Part shown: positions 6,408-13,493 of the stretch, piece by piece | Numbering within the stretch: the first letter of the stretch is position 1 | Layout: each line of letters starts with the position of its first letter | Virus record (IMG/VR): IMGVR_UViG_3300035698_015428 | Location: 1 to 31,662 of that record | DNA length: 31,662 nt | Strand: one strand, 5' to 3' | Origin: a virus | Position numbers and translations under genes: made by a program | Notes under the pieces: generated by a model | Told to the model about the DNA's origin: nothing | The model's input: only the letters and a program-made list of their open reading frames with translations | Databases searched by the model: none

Positions 6408-6776
6408 TCCACCAGGGCTCTTAACAATTGTTAACATCTTTCTTACCATTCCTGCTGTCATTGGAGCTGGATGTTCACTACATAATCGAATTACCTTGGT
6501 ATTCACCTCATTAAGTGTCGTATCCTTATCCTTAGCTCTATCTAAGGCCATTCTCTCTAGTATCTTATGAAGGTTAGACATGCTGTTTTTAAGAGCCTCT
6601 CGTTGATCCGCTGCAAGTTTAGGGTCGTACTTACGTACCTCTCCTGTTTCGCTAACATATACTTGAGTGTCTGGGTTCACTGCTGGCTTCCCACCAAAAC
6701 AACAACAATTACAAGAATCTGTAAACGTGAAGGTTAAGTCTCTAGCTTGTGGTGCTACATTTATACCTGCTGACAT
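6384..6776 (-). CDS. Hypothetical protein with a cysteine cluster (130 aa)
   Basis: 130 residues with AGAGGA before the ATG. Residues about 18-29 contain SCNCCCFGGKP, four cysteines in five positions, unusual in a cytosolic phage protein and suggestive of metal binding or lipid modification. The rest is helical: ADQREALKNSMSNLHKILER is followed by a domain ending MTAGMVRKMLTIVKSPGG. No family is recognised. It ends convergently with the gene at 6117, overlapping by 24 bases, and lies downstream of the small membrane protein at 6810. Confidence 0.65.
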   Translation of the reverse strand: MSAGINVAPQARDLTFTFTDSCNCCCFGGKPAVNPDTQVYVSETGEVRKYDPKLAADQREALKNSMSNLHKILERMALDRAKDKDTTLNEVNTKVIRLCSEHPAPMTAGMVRKMLTIVKSPGGLRVTKYS

Positions 6777-6809
6777 AGTAAAATCCTCTTTTTTTTAATA
6801 TAGTCATTC

Positions 6810-6992
6810 TTACTCTTTTGATAAAGGAGAAAGATCAACTTCTACACCCGTTTTTTGCTCAATGATATCTTCTATTGCTTCTTCCACAATATTATCACTT
6901 GGTATGTCAGGGAAAATAAATCTTGATACTGAATATACTACTGTTAACGAAGTGACTATTGCTATGGTCATTGCAGATATATTTTTTTTCAT
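6810..6992 (-). CDS. Small single-span membrane protein (60 aa)
   Basis: 60 residues from ATG 6992, chosen because GGAGG lies just upstream; a longer frame to 7043 has no such site. Residues 5-26 (ISAMTIAIVTSLTVVYSVSRF) form one membrane span, followed by an acidic tail (DIPSDNIVEEAIEDIIEQ) ending in VDLSPLSKE. The pattern of a short N-terminus, one span and an acidic outer tail is known from small phage membrane proteins of unknown role. A holin or spanin function is possible but not shown. Confidence 0.65.
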   Translation of the reverse strand: MKKNISAMTIAIVTSLTVVYSVSRFIFPDIPSDNIVEEAIEDIIEQKTGVEVDLSPLSKE

Positions 6993-7101
6993 GATTCCTC
7001 CATTGCCTTTCTTTACTTTACAGGTTTTAAAAATTAGTGCCACATTTTATTTTCTATATGGTATTGTTTTCACAGTATATTTCATTATGAAAGGAGATAA
7101 T

Positions 7102-7377
7102 ATGAAAAAATATTTGTTAATGATACTTATGACAGGGAGCTTATGTGCTCATAGTATTTATCCTGATGACATTTCAAACTGCGAATACCCTGATGTTATA
7201 GTTTTATATTCTGAGATTAATATGTATATTGAAGATACTATAGAAAAACTTAATCATGAAAAAATTTATACTAGTACGTCAGTTGACCAACGTACTGTAT
7301 TGGAAGGTAAAATTACAATGTGTAAAGACATACATGATTATATCGATTTGTTAATCGATTTTGAAGAAGATAAGTAA
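7102..7377 (+). CDS. Small secreted or periplasmic protein (91 aa)
   Basis: 91 residues with AAGGAG 6 bases before ATG 7102, so the open frame upstream to 6862 is not used. The start MKKYLLMILMTGSLCAHS is a signal peptide; the cysteine at position 15 is followed by A-H-S and could be a lipobox (GSLC). The mature part has two more cysteines (NCEYPD and MCKDI) and a helical core (YSEINMYIEDTIEKLNHEK). No family is recognised. It is divergent from the membrane protein at 6810-6992, and 6993-7101 would hold both promoters. An outer-membrane lipoprotein such as a spanin partner is one guess. Confidence 0.65.
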   Translation: MKKYLLMILMTGSLCAHSIYPDDISNCEYPDVIVLYSEINMYIEDTIEKLNHEKIYTSTSVDQRTVLEGKITMCKDIHDYIDLLIDFEEDK

Positions 7378-7414
7378 TTTACTTTTCTTTTCTATATGAA
7401 ATATATTATCCTTG

Positions 7415-8176
7415 TTAAGTTATACCATATAAGCGTATTGTCCCAGCTCCAAAGGTAGTACCATTAAAATAAAATCTAACCCCTGTTATAGCTGTACCAG
7501 AAATCGCCAAAACATGCGCACCAGTTACATGATATGGGGTATTAGATGCGGTAGCAAATACCACCTCGCTGGTCATTCTACTTGACTGTGTGGTACTTAA
7601 ATTGTAAATTGTTAGGTTTCCAGCTAAAGCTGAAAATGTGGAATCAGGTTTTGATACTGTCTCGTCACCACTAATAGTACCGTTATTAGTGGCATAGTAA
7701 CCGGCCGATACAATTACTGGGGTACCAGAGGTCAAAGAAGTAATTTGAAATGCAGATGCATAAGGTCCCGTATTATTCCATGTTGAACCAGCATCTAGGC
7801 TAAGTTGATAACGAAAAAAATTAGCAGCGGTTGGTGCTAAACCGTAAAATTCCAAACTATATTGATTGAAAGACGAAGCAAACCCTGTAGTAAAAGTTAA
7901 ATATGTCTCTCCCCCTGCTGCGGTGATCGATTCAATAAGAAATCTACCTGGATTCACCCATGTAGCAGCACCAGCACCATCTGTTGTTACAACTTGACCA
8001 TCGGCACCGTCCGCTCCTGCAAGAGTATATTGACTGGAAATGCTTACTAACCCTGTACCATCGGGAGAAAGGACAATATTTCCATTTGTATCCGTAGACG
8101 AAATAGTGTTAGTGTTTAAATTTAGATTATCCACATTTAAATTTGAAGCAGTATTGTTTATACTATTTGATGACAT
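7415..8176 (-). CDS. Tail-fibre protein with repeated N-terminal module (253 aa)
   Basis: 253 residues, rich in Ser, Thr, Asn and Gly. Residues 1-80 form a module (NTASNLNVDNLNLN, STDTNGNIVLSPDGTG, then QYTLAGADGADGQVV and TTDGAGAATW) also found at the start of the gene at 8382 and in the middle of the one at 10224. Such modules form trimeric beta-helical shafts. The C-terminal 160 residues (YLTFTTGFASSFNQYSLEFY onward, ending IRLYGIT) are different from the neighbours and probably the receptor-binding tip. The last gene of the fibre cluster; its 3' end is followed by an unused ribosome-site copy (CAAGGATAATATAT) that recurs before the start at 8176. Confidence 0.75.
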   Translation of the reverse strand: MSSNSINNTASNLNVDNLNLNTNTISSTDTNGNIVLSPDGTGLVSISSQYTLAGADGADGQVVTTDGAGAATWVNPGRFLIESITAAGGETYLTFTTGFASSFNQYSLEFYGLAPTAANFFRYQLSLDAGSTWNNTGPYASAFQITSLTSGTPVIVSAGYYATNNGTISGDETVSKPDSTFSALAGNLTIYNLSTTQSSRMTSEVVFATASNTPYHVTGAHVLAISGTAITGVRFYFNGTTFGAGTIRLYGIT

Positions 8177-8188
8177 ATATTATCCTTG

Positions 8189-8284
8189 TTAAGTAATTCC
8201 GTAAAAATTTATGTGTCCAGTGTTAATTGTTCCACCATTAACTATCCCTACAGGATTTGCTGAATTCCAATTATTTTGAGTCAT
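8189..8284 (-). CDS. 31-residue mini-gene, probable remnant of a tail-fibre cassette
   Basis: ATG at 8284 follows AAAGGATAATA and reads MTQNNWNSANPVGIVNGGTI to a C-terminus of INFYGIT. That ending resembles the IRLYGIT end of the neighbouring fibre at 7415, and both genes end in CTTAACAAGGATAATATAT. It looks like the joined start and end of a fibre gene whose middle was lost. It may be translated but is unlikely to act as a fibre. It could instead be a minimal complete cassette; the sequence cannot tell. Confidence 0.5.
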   Translation of the reverse strand: MTQNNWNSANPVGIVNGGTINTGHINFYGIT

Positions 8285-8320
8285 TATTATCCTTTGTAGG
8301 TTAAGGTTATTTTTTAAAAA

Positions 8321-8352
8321 CAGAAAATAATCTTTTTGGGACTACTTTCTGT
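8321..8352 (-). terminator. Probable rho-independent terminator after the 8382 fibre gene
   Basis: On the minus strand ACAGAAA (8352-8346) pairs with TTTCTGT (8326-8320) around about 19 bases and is followed at once by TTTT. It lies between the stop at 8382 and the mini-gene, in a 97-base stretch with no other coding sign. The long loop lowers confidence. Confidence 0.45.
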
Positions 8353-8381
8353 CTATTAATGTGTTAATGTTGAATATAATA

Positions 8382-8960
8382 CTATACTATAGTGATATTT
8401 CCTTGTTGTACAGAAGCAAGAAAAGTATTATTTGCCTGTGAACAAACAAATCTTACCCAATCACCTTGTTCAGAAGAAGCTAATGATCCTCCTGCTCCAG
8501 TTGTTGAAGTAGTAGTACCAACAATAACTGATTGACCAGCTCCTTGAGCTAATGTCCATCCAAAAGCTGCTTGAGCCGCATTAATTTCAAAAACGTCTCC
8601 AATAGCAGCTGTTGCAGGTAAAGTAAATGCTACATCTGAACCACCGTTATTAGCTATATAACCATTATCAACAGCAATTGTTTGGCTAGCGCCAACAACT
8701 TCTTGCCAAGTAAATCCACCTGATGCAGGAGTTGCCCATGATGTTGAGGCTCCGCCGTCAGCTTGTAATACTTGTCCGTTAGTACCAGCTGTTGCAGGTA
8801 AATTATACTGGTTATACATATTTATTGAACCAGAACCATTAGGGACTAGAATAATATTTCCGTTAGTGTCAGTACTTTGTATTTGGTTGGCTACTGCGCT
8901 TATTGACAGATTACCTACGGCAAGTTCGCTTGCTGTGTTATTTACACTATTTATTGTCAT
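8382..8960 (-). CDS. Tail-fibre protein, shared N- and C-terminal modules (192 aa)
   Basis: 192 residues with CAAGGA before the ATG. Residues 1-80 (NTASELAVGNLSIS, STDTNGNIILVPNGSG, QYNLPATAGTNGQVL, ASTSW) repeat the N-terminal module of the gene at 7415. Residues 84-192 (WQEVVGASQTIAVDNGYIAN, AIGDVFEINAAQ, TTSTTGAGGSLAS, QGDWVRFVCSQANNTF) form a C-terminal module shared with the genes at 9048, 9637 and 10224. So this short fibre is a fusion of one shaft module and one tip module. A likely host-recognition protein, based on position and composition. Confidence 0.75.
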   Translation of the reverse strand: MTINSVNNTASELAVGNLSISAVANQIQSTDTNGNIILVPNGSGSINMYNQYNLPATAGTNGQVLQADGGASTSWATPASGGFTWQEVVGASQTIAVDNGYIANNGGSDVAFTLPATAAIGDVFEINAAQAAFGWTLAQGAGQSVIVGTTTSTTGAGGSLASSEQGDWVRFVCSQANNTFLASVQQGNITIV

Positions 8961-8991
8961 GATTTTTCCTTGTGTTTTTTTTAATTTACCA

Positions 8992-9018
8992 AAATTTAGT
9001 TTTTTTTTAACTAAATTT
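8992..9018. terminator. Perfect 10-bp A/T hairpin between fibre genes, possible bidirectional terminator
   Basis: AAATTTAGTT (8992-9001) and AACTAAATTT (9009-9018) are perfect inverted repeats around seven T. The stem has only two G-C pairs. It sits in the 87-base gap between two fibre genes. It could reduce read-through or protect the 3' end of the upstream message; no strong T run follows on the minus strand. Confidence 0.4.
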
Positions 9019-9047
9019 ATTTTTCCCTTTTTTATTTTACTTCTTTC

Positions 9048-9623
9048 TTACGACAAAATTAATGATCCTTGTAGTGATGTACCCCACCATTCCGTATTAG
9101 CTACAGAACATGTTAATGTTACACTATCCCCTAGTAAATTTCCTGCTAGTTGACCCGATACGCCTGTTGTGGAAGAGTCAGGTCCTACATGTATTGTTTG
9201 TCCTGCATTTAATTGGATTTTATAACCGTTAAAAATATTTGTAAGAATAATAGTATCTCCAACGTTGCTTAATACTGGTAGTGACATTTCCAATTCTGCG
9301 GAGCTATTTGTAAAATATCCATTGTTTACTTCCATTTGAAACGTTGTAGTTGTTATAACAGTCCAAGGCAAGTGAGTATAATCATTTTGTCCTGTATCTA
9401 ATTTTAGCCATACAGCTTCTCCGCTACTATTATATTCTGAAAGATACCATATATTACCTTTTGTGCCAGAAGTAGGATTAGATCCAATGATCACCATGGT
9501 TCCAATACGGAAATTAGTGTCTTCTTCAGTAGGCTCACGATACATCATCTTAATAGGGACAGTATTCATCTGTGGACCTGTATAAGATAATGGATTCTGA
9601 TATGATATTCCTGCTATGTTCAT
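9048..9623 (-). CDS. Tail-fibre paralogue (191 aa)
   Basis: 191 residues, paralogous along its whole length to the gene at 9637. Shared features: YQNPLSYTGPQMN, then VPIKMMYREP, G-T/S-M-x-I-I-G-S-N-P-x-S-G-T-K-G and WYLS. This N-terminal domain also resembles the start of the fibre at 11901. Residues about 85-191 (VNNGYFTNS, NVGDTIILTNIFNGYKIQLN, AGQTIHVG, GDSVTLTCSVANTEW) are the common tip module. Tandem duplication of the pair is clear. Probably a fibre, or a baseplate-like receptor-binding subunit. Confidence 0.75.
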   Translation of the reverse strand: MNIAGISYQNPLSYTGPQMNTVPIKMMYREPTEEDTNFRIGTMVIIGSNPTSGTKGNIWYLSEYNSSGEAVWLKLDTGQNDYTHLPWTVITTTTFQMEVNNGYFTNSSAELEMSLPVLSNVGDTIILTNIFNGYKIQLNAGQTIHVGPDSSTTGVSGQLAGNLLGDSVTLTCSVANTEWWGTSLQGSLILS

Positions 9624-9636
9624 GTGTCATTTATCC

Positions 9637-10215
9637 TTACGTTACTACAAAATTTCCGTTTAAACTTGATGTTACCACAAAGTTAGTATTAGCTACTGAA
9701 CAAACTAAAGTAATACTGTCTCCTTCTACTGGTGACCCAACAAACCCAGCCACACCAGTTGTAGTAGAAGAAGTTCCTAGATATATTGTCTGACCTGCAT
9801 TCTGTTCTATAAGAAATCCATTATTTATATTTGTGATAATGATTAGATCCCCTACGGCAGCAACTAAAGGTAATGTAAAATCTACAAAGAATGGGTTGTT
9901 TGCAAAATAACCGTTGTTAACTTCTATGTTATATGATGTTGATGTTACCATCGTCCATGGCATAAAGTTATAAGGGTTTAGAGTATAGTCAATCTTTATC
10001 CACAATGCTTGTGAGTTGCTATCAAATCCCGATAGATACCATAAACTTCCTTTTGTTCCTGATATAGGATTGGACCCAATAATACACATGGATCCAACAG
10101 GATATTTGGTGTCTGAAGCTCTAGGTTCTCTAAAAAACATCTTAATTGGAACGAGGTTTATCTTTGGACCAGTGTATGATAGTGAATTTTGAAACGGAAC
10201 ACCTGGTAAATCCAT
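9637..10215 (-). CDS. Tail-fibre paralogue (192 aa)
   Basis: 192 residues and a close relative of the preceding entry; the two genes are separated by 13 bases. The N-terminal domain (PFQNSLSYTGPKINLVPIKM, SMCIIGSNPISGTKGSLWYL) and the tip module (EVNNGYFANNPF, NAGQTIYLG, STTTGVAGF, GDSITLVCSVANTNFVVTSS) are kept, while the linker between them differs most. The 9-residue span LVCSVANTN is nearly the same in both genes, so gene conversion between them is plausible. Likely receptor-binding. Confidence 0.75.
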   Translation of the reverse strand: MDLPGVPFQNSLSYTGPKINLVPIKMFFREPRASDTKYPVGSMCIIGSNPISGTKGSLWYLSGFDSNSQALWIKIDYTLNPYNFMPWTMVTSTSYNIEVNNGYFANNPFFVDFTLPLVAAVGDLIIITNINNGFLIEQNAGQTIYLGTSSTTTGVAGFVGSPVEGDSITLVCSVANTNFVVTSSLNGNFVVT

Positions 10216-10223
10216 TATATACC

Positions 10224-11273
10224 TTATGTAGTACTTACATTCCCTTGCTTAACATTACAGAAAAATGAATTATTATTTATATTACATACCAATTCTACCC
10301 AATCCCCTTCTCCTGTAGACGAAATGGATCCTGTAGTTACAGTAGAAGTAGTAGCACCTATTTGAATACTTTGCCCTGTCCCATAATCTATAGTAAACCC
10401 TGCTGCATCCATCGCTACAACTTGAAATGTATCACCCACAGTTGCTGTGACTGGTAATGTTACCGTTACACCACCTGCATTGTTAGCAAAAACTCCATCG
10501 TTAGCAGCGACAGTATCTGTTGTGCCACCTACAACTCTCCACGAGGTTCCCTCAGCAATACTTGATCCATCTATAGTAACAGTGGAACCAGCTCCTGAAG
10601 TGGTTATTCCTCCTGTTCCAGCAAACGTCAGAACCCCTGATGCAGGAACACCGGACCCAGAGTCAGTAGAGAAAGATGTAGCAACAACCGCACCTGTTTC
10701 TAAATTTAAAGTTCCGGGCCCCGCTGTGATAGAAATCGTACTAGATGTAGAAGTCATACTTGCAGCAAAAGGAAAGTTCCCTGTGCCTCCTATTATAATC
10801 TGACCATCTGTAAGAGGTCCGACATAATCTATTTGTCCTGACGCTCCTATTACGGGAACAGAATATTGTGGAAGGTAGGAAATATGCACTCTTCCTGCAC
10901 CTTGTGGCGTTAATGTAATGTCGCCATTAAGATCCGTACTTCGTATAATATTGGTTGAGATCTGGATGTTACCAATACTAGCATCAGTGATCACAATAGT
11001 GTCATCTAAATTGATGACTACAATAGCTCCTGATCCTGAAGTATTCATGTTACTACCACCGTCTAAATTGATGGTATTTGCTGCAACAGCTGCTGTTCCG
11101 CTGTCTGTAGCAAAATCTAGAGATGTTAAACCATCAGTTATAGTAACTGTATTACCTGATGCTGATGTGGATAATGATCCTGCACCAATTATATTGATAA
11201 TGTTAGCAACTGCTGATGCACTGCCTGTATCTCCATCAAAAGAAGTTGCTACTGTTGAAGGGACTTCATCCAC
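10224..11273 (-). CDS. Long tail-fibre protein; true start probably upstream at a non-AUG codon
   Basis: At least 349 residues from GTG 11273, but that start has no ribosome binding site. The frame is open upstream to 11324 and would add I-G-Y-K-Y-N-P-F-T-G-E-L-D-I-V-S, a phage fibre N-terminus I know as MGYKYNPFTG-like. A strong GGGGG lies just before it, yet the available codons are ATC (11324 or 11321). The body has Ser/Thr/Gly repeats (ASAVANIINIIGAGSLSTSA, TAAVAANTINLDGGS), the STDLNGDITLTPQGAG shaft module and the common tip module at about 243-349 ending VKQGNVSTT. The largest of the fibre set, so possibly the main fibre. Confidence 0.75.
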   Translation of the reverse strand: MDEVPSTVATSFDGDTGSASAVANIINIIGAGSLSTSASGNTVTITDGLTSLDFATDSGTAAVAANTINLDGGSNMNTSGSGAIVVINLDDTIVITDASIGNIQISTNIIRSTDLNGDITLTPQGAGRVHISYLPQYSVPVIGASGQIDYVGPLTDGQIIIGGTGNFPFAASMTSTSSTISITAGPGTLNLETGAVVATSFSTDSGSGVPASGVLTFAGTGGITTSGAGSTVTIDGSSIAEGTSWRVVGGTTDTVAANDGVFANNAGGVTVTLPVTATVGDTFQVVAMDAAGFTIDYGTGQSIQIGATTSTVTTGSISSTGEGDWVELVCNINNNSFFCNVKQGNVSTT

Positions 11274-11330
11274 AGAAACTATGTCTAATTCGCCTGTGAA
11301 TGGATTATATTTGTATCCGATGATATCCCC

Positions 11331-11888
11331 CTATGAATAATTGTAGTTAACGACTTCTCCGAAGGTTGCTGTTCCCCCTGAAGAATAGACTGTATATGCT
11401 GAAGAGTTAATACCTGAAAGCTCAAATGTCTTTGGACCTGCAGCAATATTAGCTACAGTATAGACATTAGTTCCATCATAGTTCACCTGTGTCATTCCAG
11501 AAACTGACTGCAAGATTACTTTATCACCATTTTCCAAAGTTCCTAATGATGATACAGTAACTACTGCAGGGTTAGCCTTAGATACATCTGTAACAGTCAA
11601 ATCAGCTACTGTTGTCCATGCTAATTCGTAATCTGTAGATGCTAAATTCTCAGCATTTTCTGCCCATTCTATTCTAATAACAGACTGATTGGAATCATAT
11701 GAAATCTTCCTTATCTGCCATTTTTGTACAGACAGAGGCTCACCTGCTTTTGCTCTACCAAGGAAAACTGGATTACCATTAGTATCATTGATTGCAACGA
11801 AAGCAACTTCTGAATCTTGAACGATAAATTCTCTTCTATTGCTTTCACCAAATTTCATTGGTCTATTTTCAACTGATCTTGAAGTCAT
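11331..11888 (-). CDS. Tail-fibre-associated protein with FCCH-like domain (185 aa)
   Basis: 185 residues. Residues 1-95 (FIVQDSEVAFVAINDTNGNP, WQIRKISYDSNQSVIRIEWA) look like a beta-rich phage tail domain. Residues about 103-178 (ANPAVVTVSSLGTLENGDKV, VSGMTQVNYDGTNVYTVANI, FELSGINSSAYTVYSSGG) match the small beta domain called FCCH-like in phage tail proteins. The same domain is inserted in the nozzle-like protein at 18040. The stop TAG at 11333-11331 runs straight into the GGGGG ribosome site of the next gene. Probably a fibre base or connector. Confidence 0.7.
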   Translation of the reverse strand: MTSRSVENRPMKFGESNRREFIVQDSEVAFVAINDTNGNPVFLGRAKAGEPLSVQKWQIRKISYDSNQSVIRIEWAENAENLASTDYELAWTTVADLTVTDVSKANPAVVTVSSLGTLENGDKVILQSVSGMTQVNYDGTNVYTVANIAAGPKTFELSGINSSAYTVYSSGGTATFGEVVNYNYS

Positions 11889-11900
11889 CCTTCATTTCTC

Positions 11901-12998
11901 CTAGTTTTGTCTTATAATCCAATACATTACTACTGATACATCATTAGTTTCTGTAGATGCTGGTGTTCCGGCCTGTACAGATGTTAATGTGAAGCTTGTA
12001 GATGCTGAAATGCTATATGTAATCAATCCTAAAGCACTAGAACCATTAATCCCTTGTCTCTGAACAAATAGCCTGTCTGTAGCTGATATGTTAGTATTAG
12101 CAATAGTAACTGTACCAGATGTTAAAGTCGCTGTACCAATAAAATCAGTAACTGCTCCACCAACCATTTGATAACTTGTTCCTGCTGTGGTAAGCTTAAA
12201 ATCACTTCTTGACTGAACACCATTGGTGGCAGTAAATAATAAATTAGAACTACTTTGTATTGTAATCTCACCAGCTGATGCGGTACCAATATCTACTGTA
12301 TGCGCACCTGTTCCTTGAGCCATTGTAATAGATCGAGCAACATTACCTGATCCTATAATAATTACATCTGATGCATTGTTCAGACCTACATAAAAATTAC
12401 CGTTTCTATGATCGAAATCACCATTTGAGCTAATATCTAGTCCAGAAAAAGAAATTACATTTGAAGAGATATTTATAAGATCTCCACCAACGCTATTTTG
12501 CACATTGATATAAGTTGCCCCACCATTATCACCTAGAGTCATATTTATATTTTTTCCTGTAGCTGCTGTGATATTCATATCAGATGCGGCTGGAGCTGTA
12601 AATAAAGGAGAAGTTACTGAGGTTACAACAGAGATCGCATCGTCTAGATTGATTGTAATTGTTCCCGGTCCAGCTGTTCCAGCTGTGGTAATGTTTGATC
12701 CTCCTGCAAGAACAACGTTCTCTGCAGTTGGTGAAATTGCTCCTCCGCTATCACCTTGTAATGTCTCTAAATCACCTGCTCCTGTAGCTGATAACGTCCA
12801 TACACCGTTTCCACTTGAGTCTATACCACCAAATACGTACACGTTACGTGCATCGCCATTTTTATAAATCCATACTTGTCCCACTTCATGAATTTTATCT
12901 GAGGAAGTTGGAGCGGCGGTTTTGAAAATAGGGAAAGGAAAAACGTCTACCATTCCTTGATTTTGTGAATATGCTCTTATTTTGGAAGGGCGTGACAT
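11901..12998 (-). CDS. Tail-fibre protein (365 aa), first gene of the fibre operon
   Basis: 365 residues with GGAGAAACTT before the ATG. The N-terminus (MSRPSKIRAYSQNQGMVDVF, IHEVGQVWIYKN, SSGNGVWTLSA) looks like a virion-attachment domain. The middle is a Gly/Ser/Thr/Asn shaft with repeated strands (GGAISPTAENVVLAGGSNIT, GTITINLDDAI, GKNINMTLGDNGG) like pectin-lyase-type or collagen-free fibre shafts. The C-terminus (TNISATDRLFVQRQGINGSS, LTSVQAGTPASTETNDVSVV, YWIIRQN) matches a tip type seen in marine and gut phages. The operon promoter would lie at 13010-13040. Confidence 0.75.
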   Translation of the reverse strand: MSRPSKIRAYSQNQGMVDVFPFPIFKTAAPTSSDKIHEVGQVWIYKNGDARNVYVFGGIDSSGNGVWTLSATGAGDLETLQGDSGGAISPTAENVVLAGGSNITTAGTAGPGTITINLDDAISVVTSVTSPLFTAPAASDMNITAATGKNINMTLGDNGGATYINVQNSVGGDLINISSNVISFSGLDISSNGDFDHRNGNFYVGLNNASDVIIIGSGNVARSITMAQGTGAHTVDIGTASAGEITIQSSSNLLFTATNGVQSRSDFKLTTAGTSYQMVGGAVTDFIGTATLTSGTVTIANTNISATDRLFVQRQGINGSSALGLITYSISASTSFTLTSVQAGTPASTETNDVSVVMYWIIRQN

Positions 12999-13009
12999 AA
13001 GTTTCTCCG

Positions 13010-13040
13010 ATTATAGTTAACTTTAAATTCAATTTGTCAT
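13010..13040 (-). promoter_or_regulatory. Candidate promoter of the tail-fibre operon
   Basis: On the minus strand TATAAT (13015-13010) lies 12 bases before the ribosome site of the fibre gene, preceded at 19 bases by ATGACA (13040-13035). The -10 is perfect but the spacer is long. The flanking stretch to 13125 also holds the plus-strand promoter of the next gene. Confidence 0.4.
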
Positions 13041-13102
13041 AATGGATATTTTATTACAACTTTTATATGTCATATGTATATACAAATAATACAGTAATGT
13101 GT

Positions 13103-13108
13103 TAGAAT
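13103..13108 (+). promoter_or_regulatory. Extended -10 promoter for the ribbon-helix-helix gene
   Basis: TGTTAGAAT (TG at 13100-13101) forms an extended -10 element 18 bases before ATG 13126. The -35 is poor. AGGGG at about 13118-13122 serves as the ribosome binding site. Confidence 0.4.
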
Positions 13109-13125
13109 CCTATGTATAGGGGCTT

Positions 13126-13287
13126 ATGAGAAATAGAAAAACTACAGATAAAAAAACAAAATCTTGGATCATGAGGTTATCTCATGAGGAGCATGCTGAC
13201 ATAAAGATGTTAGCTGCAGAAAGAGGAATCACCATGACTAGGTTTGTTTCGGAGGCTGTAAGAGAATACATTAAACAAAGGACCTAG
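13126..13287 (+). CDS. Ribbon-helix-helix DNA-binding protein (53 aa)
   Basis: 53 residues. After a basic tail (MRNRKTTDKKTKS) comes WIMRLSHEEHADIKMLAAER, then GITMTRFVSEAVREYIKQ. This is the strand-helix-helix pattern of Arc/CopG-type regulators, which dimerise and contact operators with the strand. It has its own extended -10 promoter and AGGGG ribosome site and is oriented opposite to both flanking operons. It could regulate the fibre operon, whose promoter is within 100 bases. The family call is firm; its target is inferred. Confidence 0.8.
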   Translation: MRNRKTTDKKTKSWIMRLSHEEHADIKMLAAERGITMTRFVSEAVREYIKQRT

Positions 13288-13289
13288 AC

Positions 13290-13493
13290 ATGTGGAAAGA
13301 TCTAAAAAATAGAATAAACTGGGAAAAAGTATTTATGGCTATTTTCGTAATTTATTTAATCAAAACATCACCTATATCTTCCGATTTATCAGACGAAATT
13401 TTGGACAGTATCTTACATTGGGTGGGAGTCATATATATGATAAAGTATCTTTTTACACCTGACAAGCCTAAAGTAAGCTCATTAAAAAACTAG
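13290..13493 (+). CDS. Small membrane protein (67 aa)
   Basis: 67 residues starting 2 bases after the previous stop, with AAAGGA upstream. Residues 13-27 (KVFMAIFVIYLIKTS) and 42-55 (LHWVGVIYMIKYLF) are two hydrophobic segments, so one or two membrane spans with a short charged C-terminus. It may be a holin-type protein, but nothing specific supports that. Its 3' end overlaps the convergent 963-residue internal protein gene by 26 bases. Confidence 0.65.
   Translation: MWKDLKNRINWEKVFMAIFVIYLIKTSPISSDLSDEILDSILHWVGVIYMIKYLFTPDKPKVSSLKN

Noticed and set aside
6862-7101. N-terminal extension of the secreted protein gene upstream of 7102
   Set aside because: It is antisense to the membrane protein gene at 6810-6992, and a good AAGGAG site and signal peptide fix the start at 7102.
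10447-11340. Long plus-strand frames opposite the fibre genes (10447-10803, 10918-11340, 12568-12867)
   Set aside because: Repetitive, proline- and valine-rich shadows of Gly/Thr-rich fibre genes, without ribosome binding sites.
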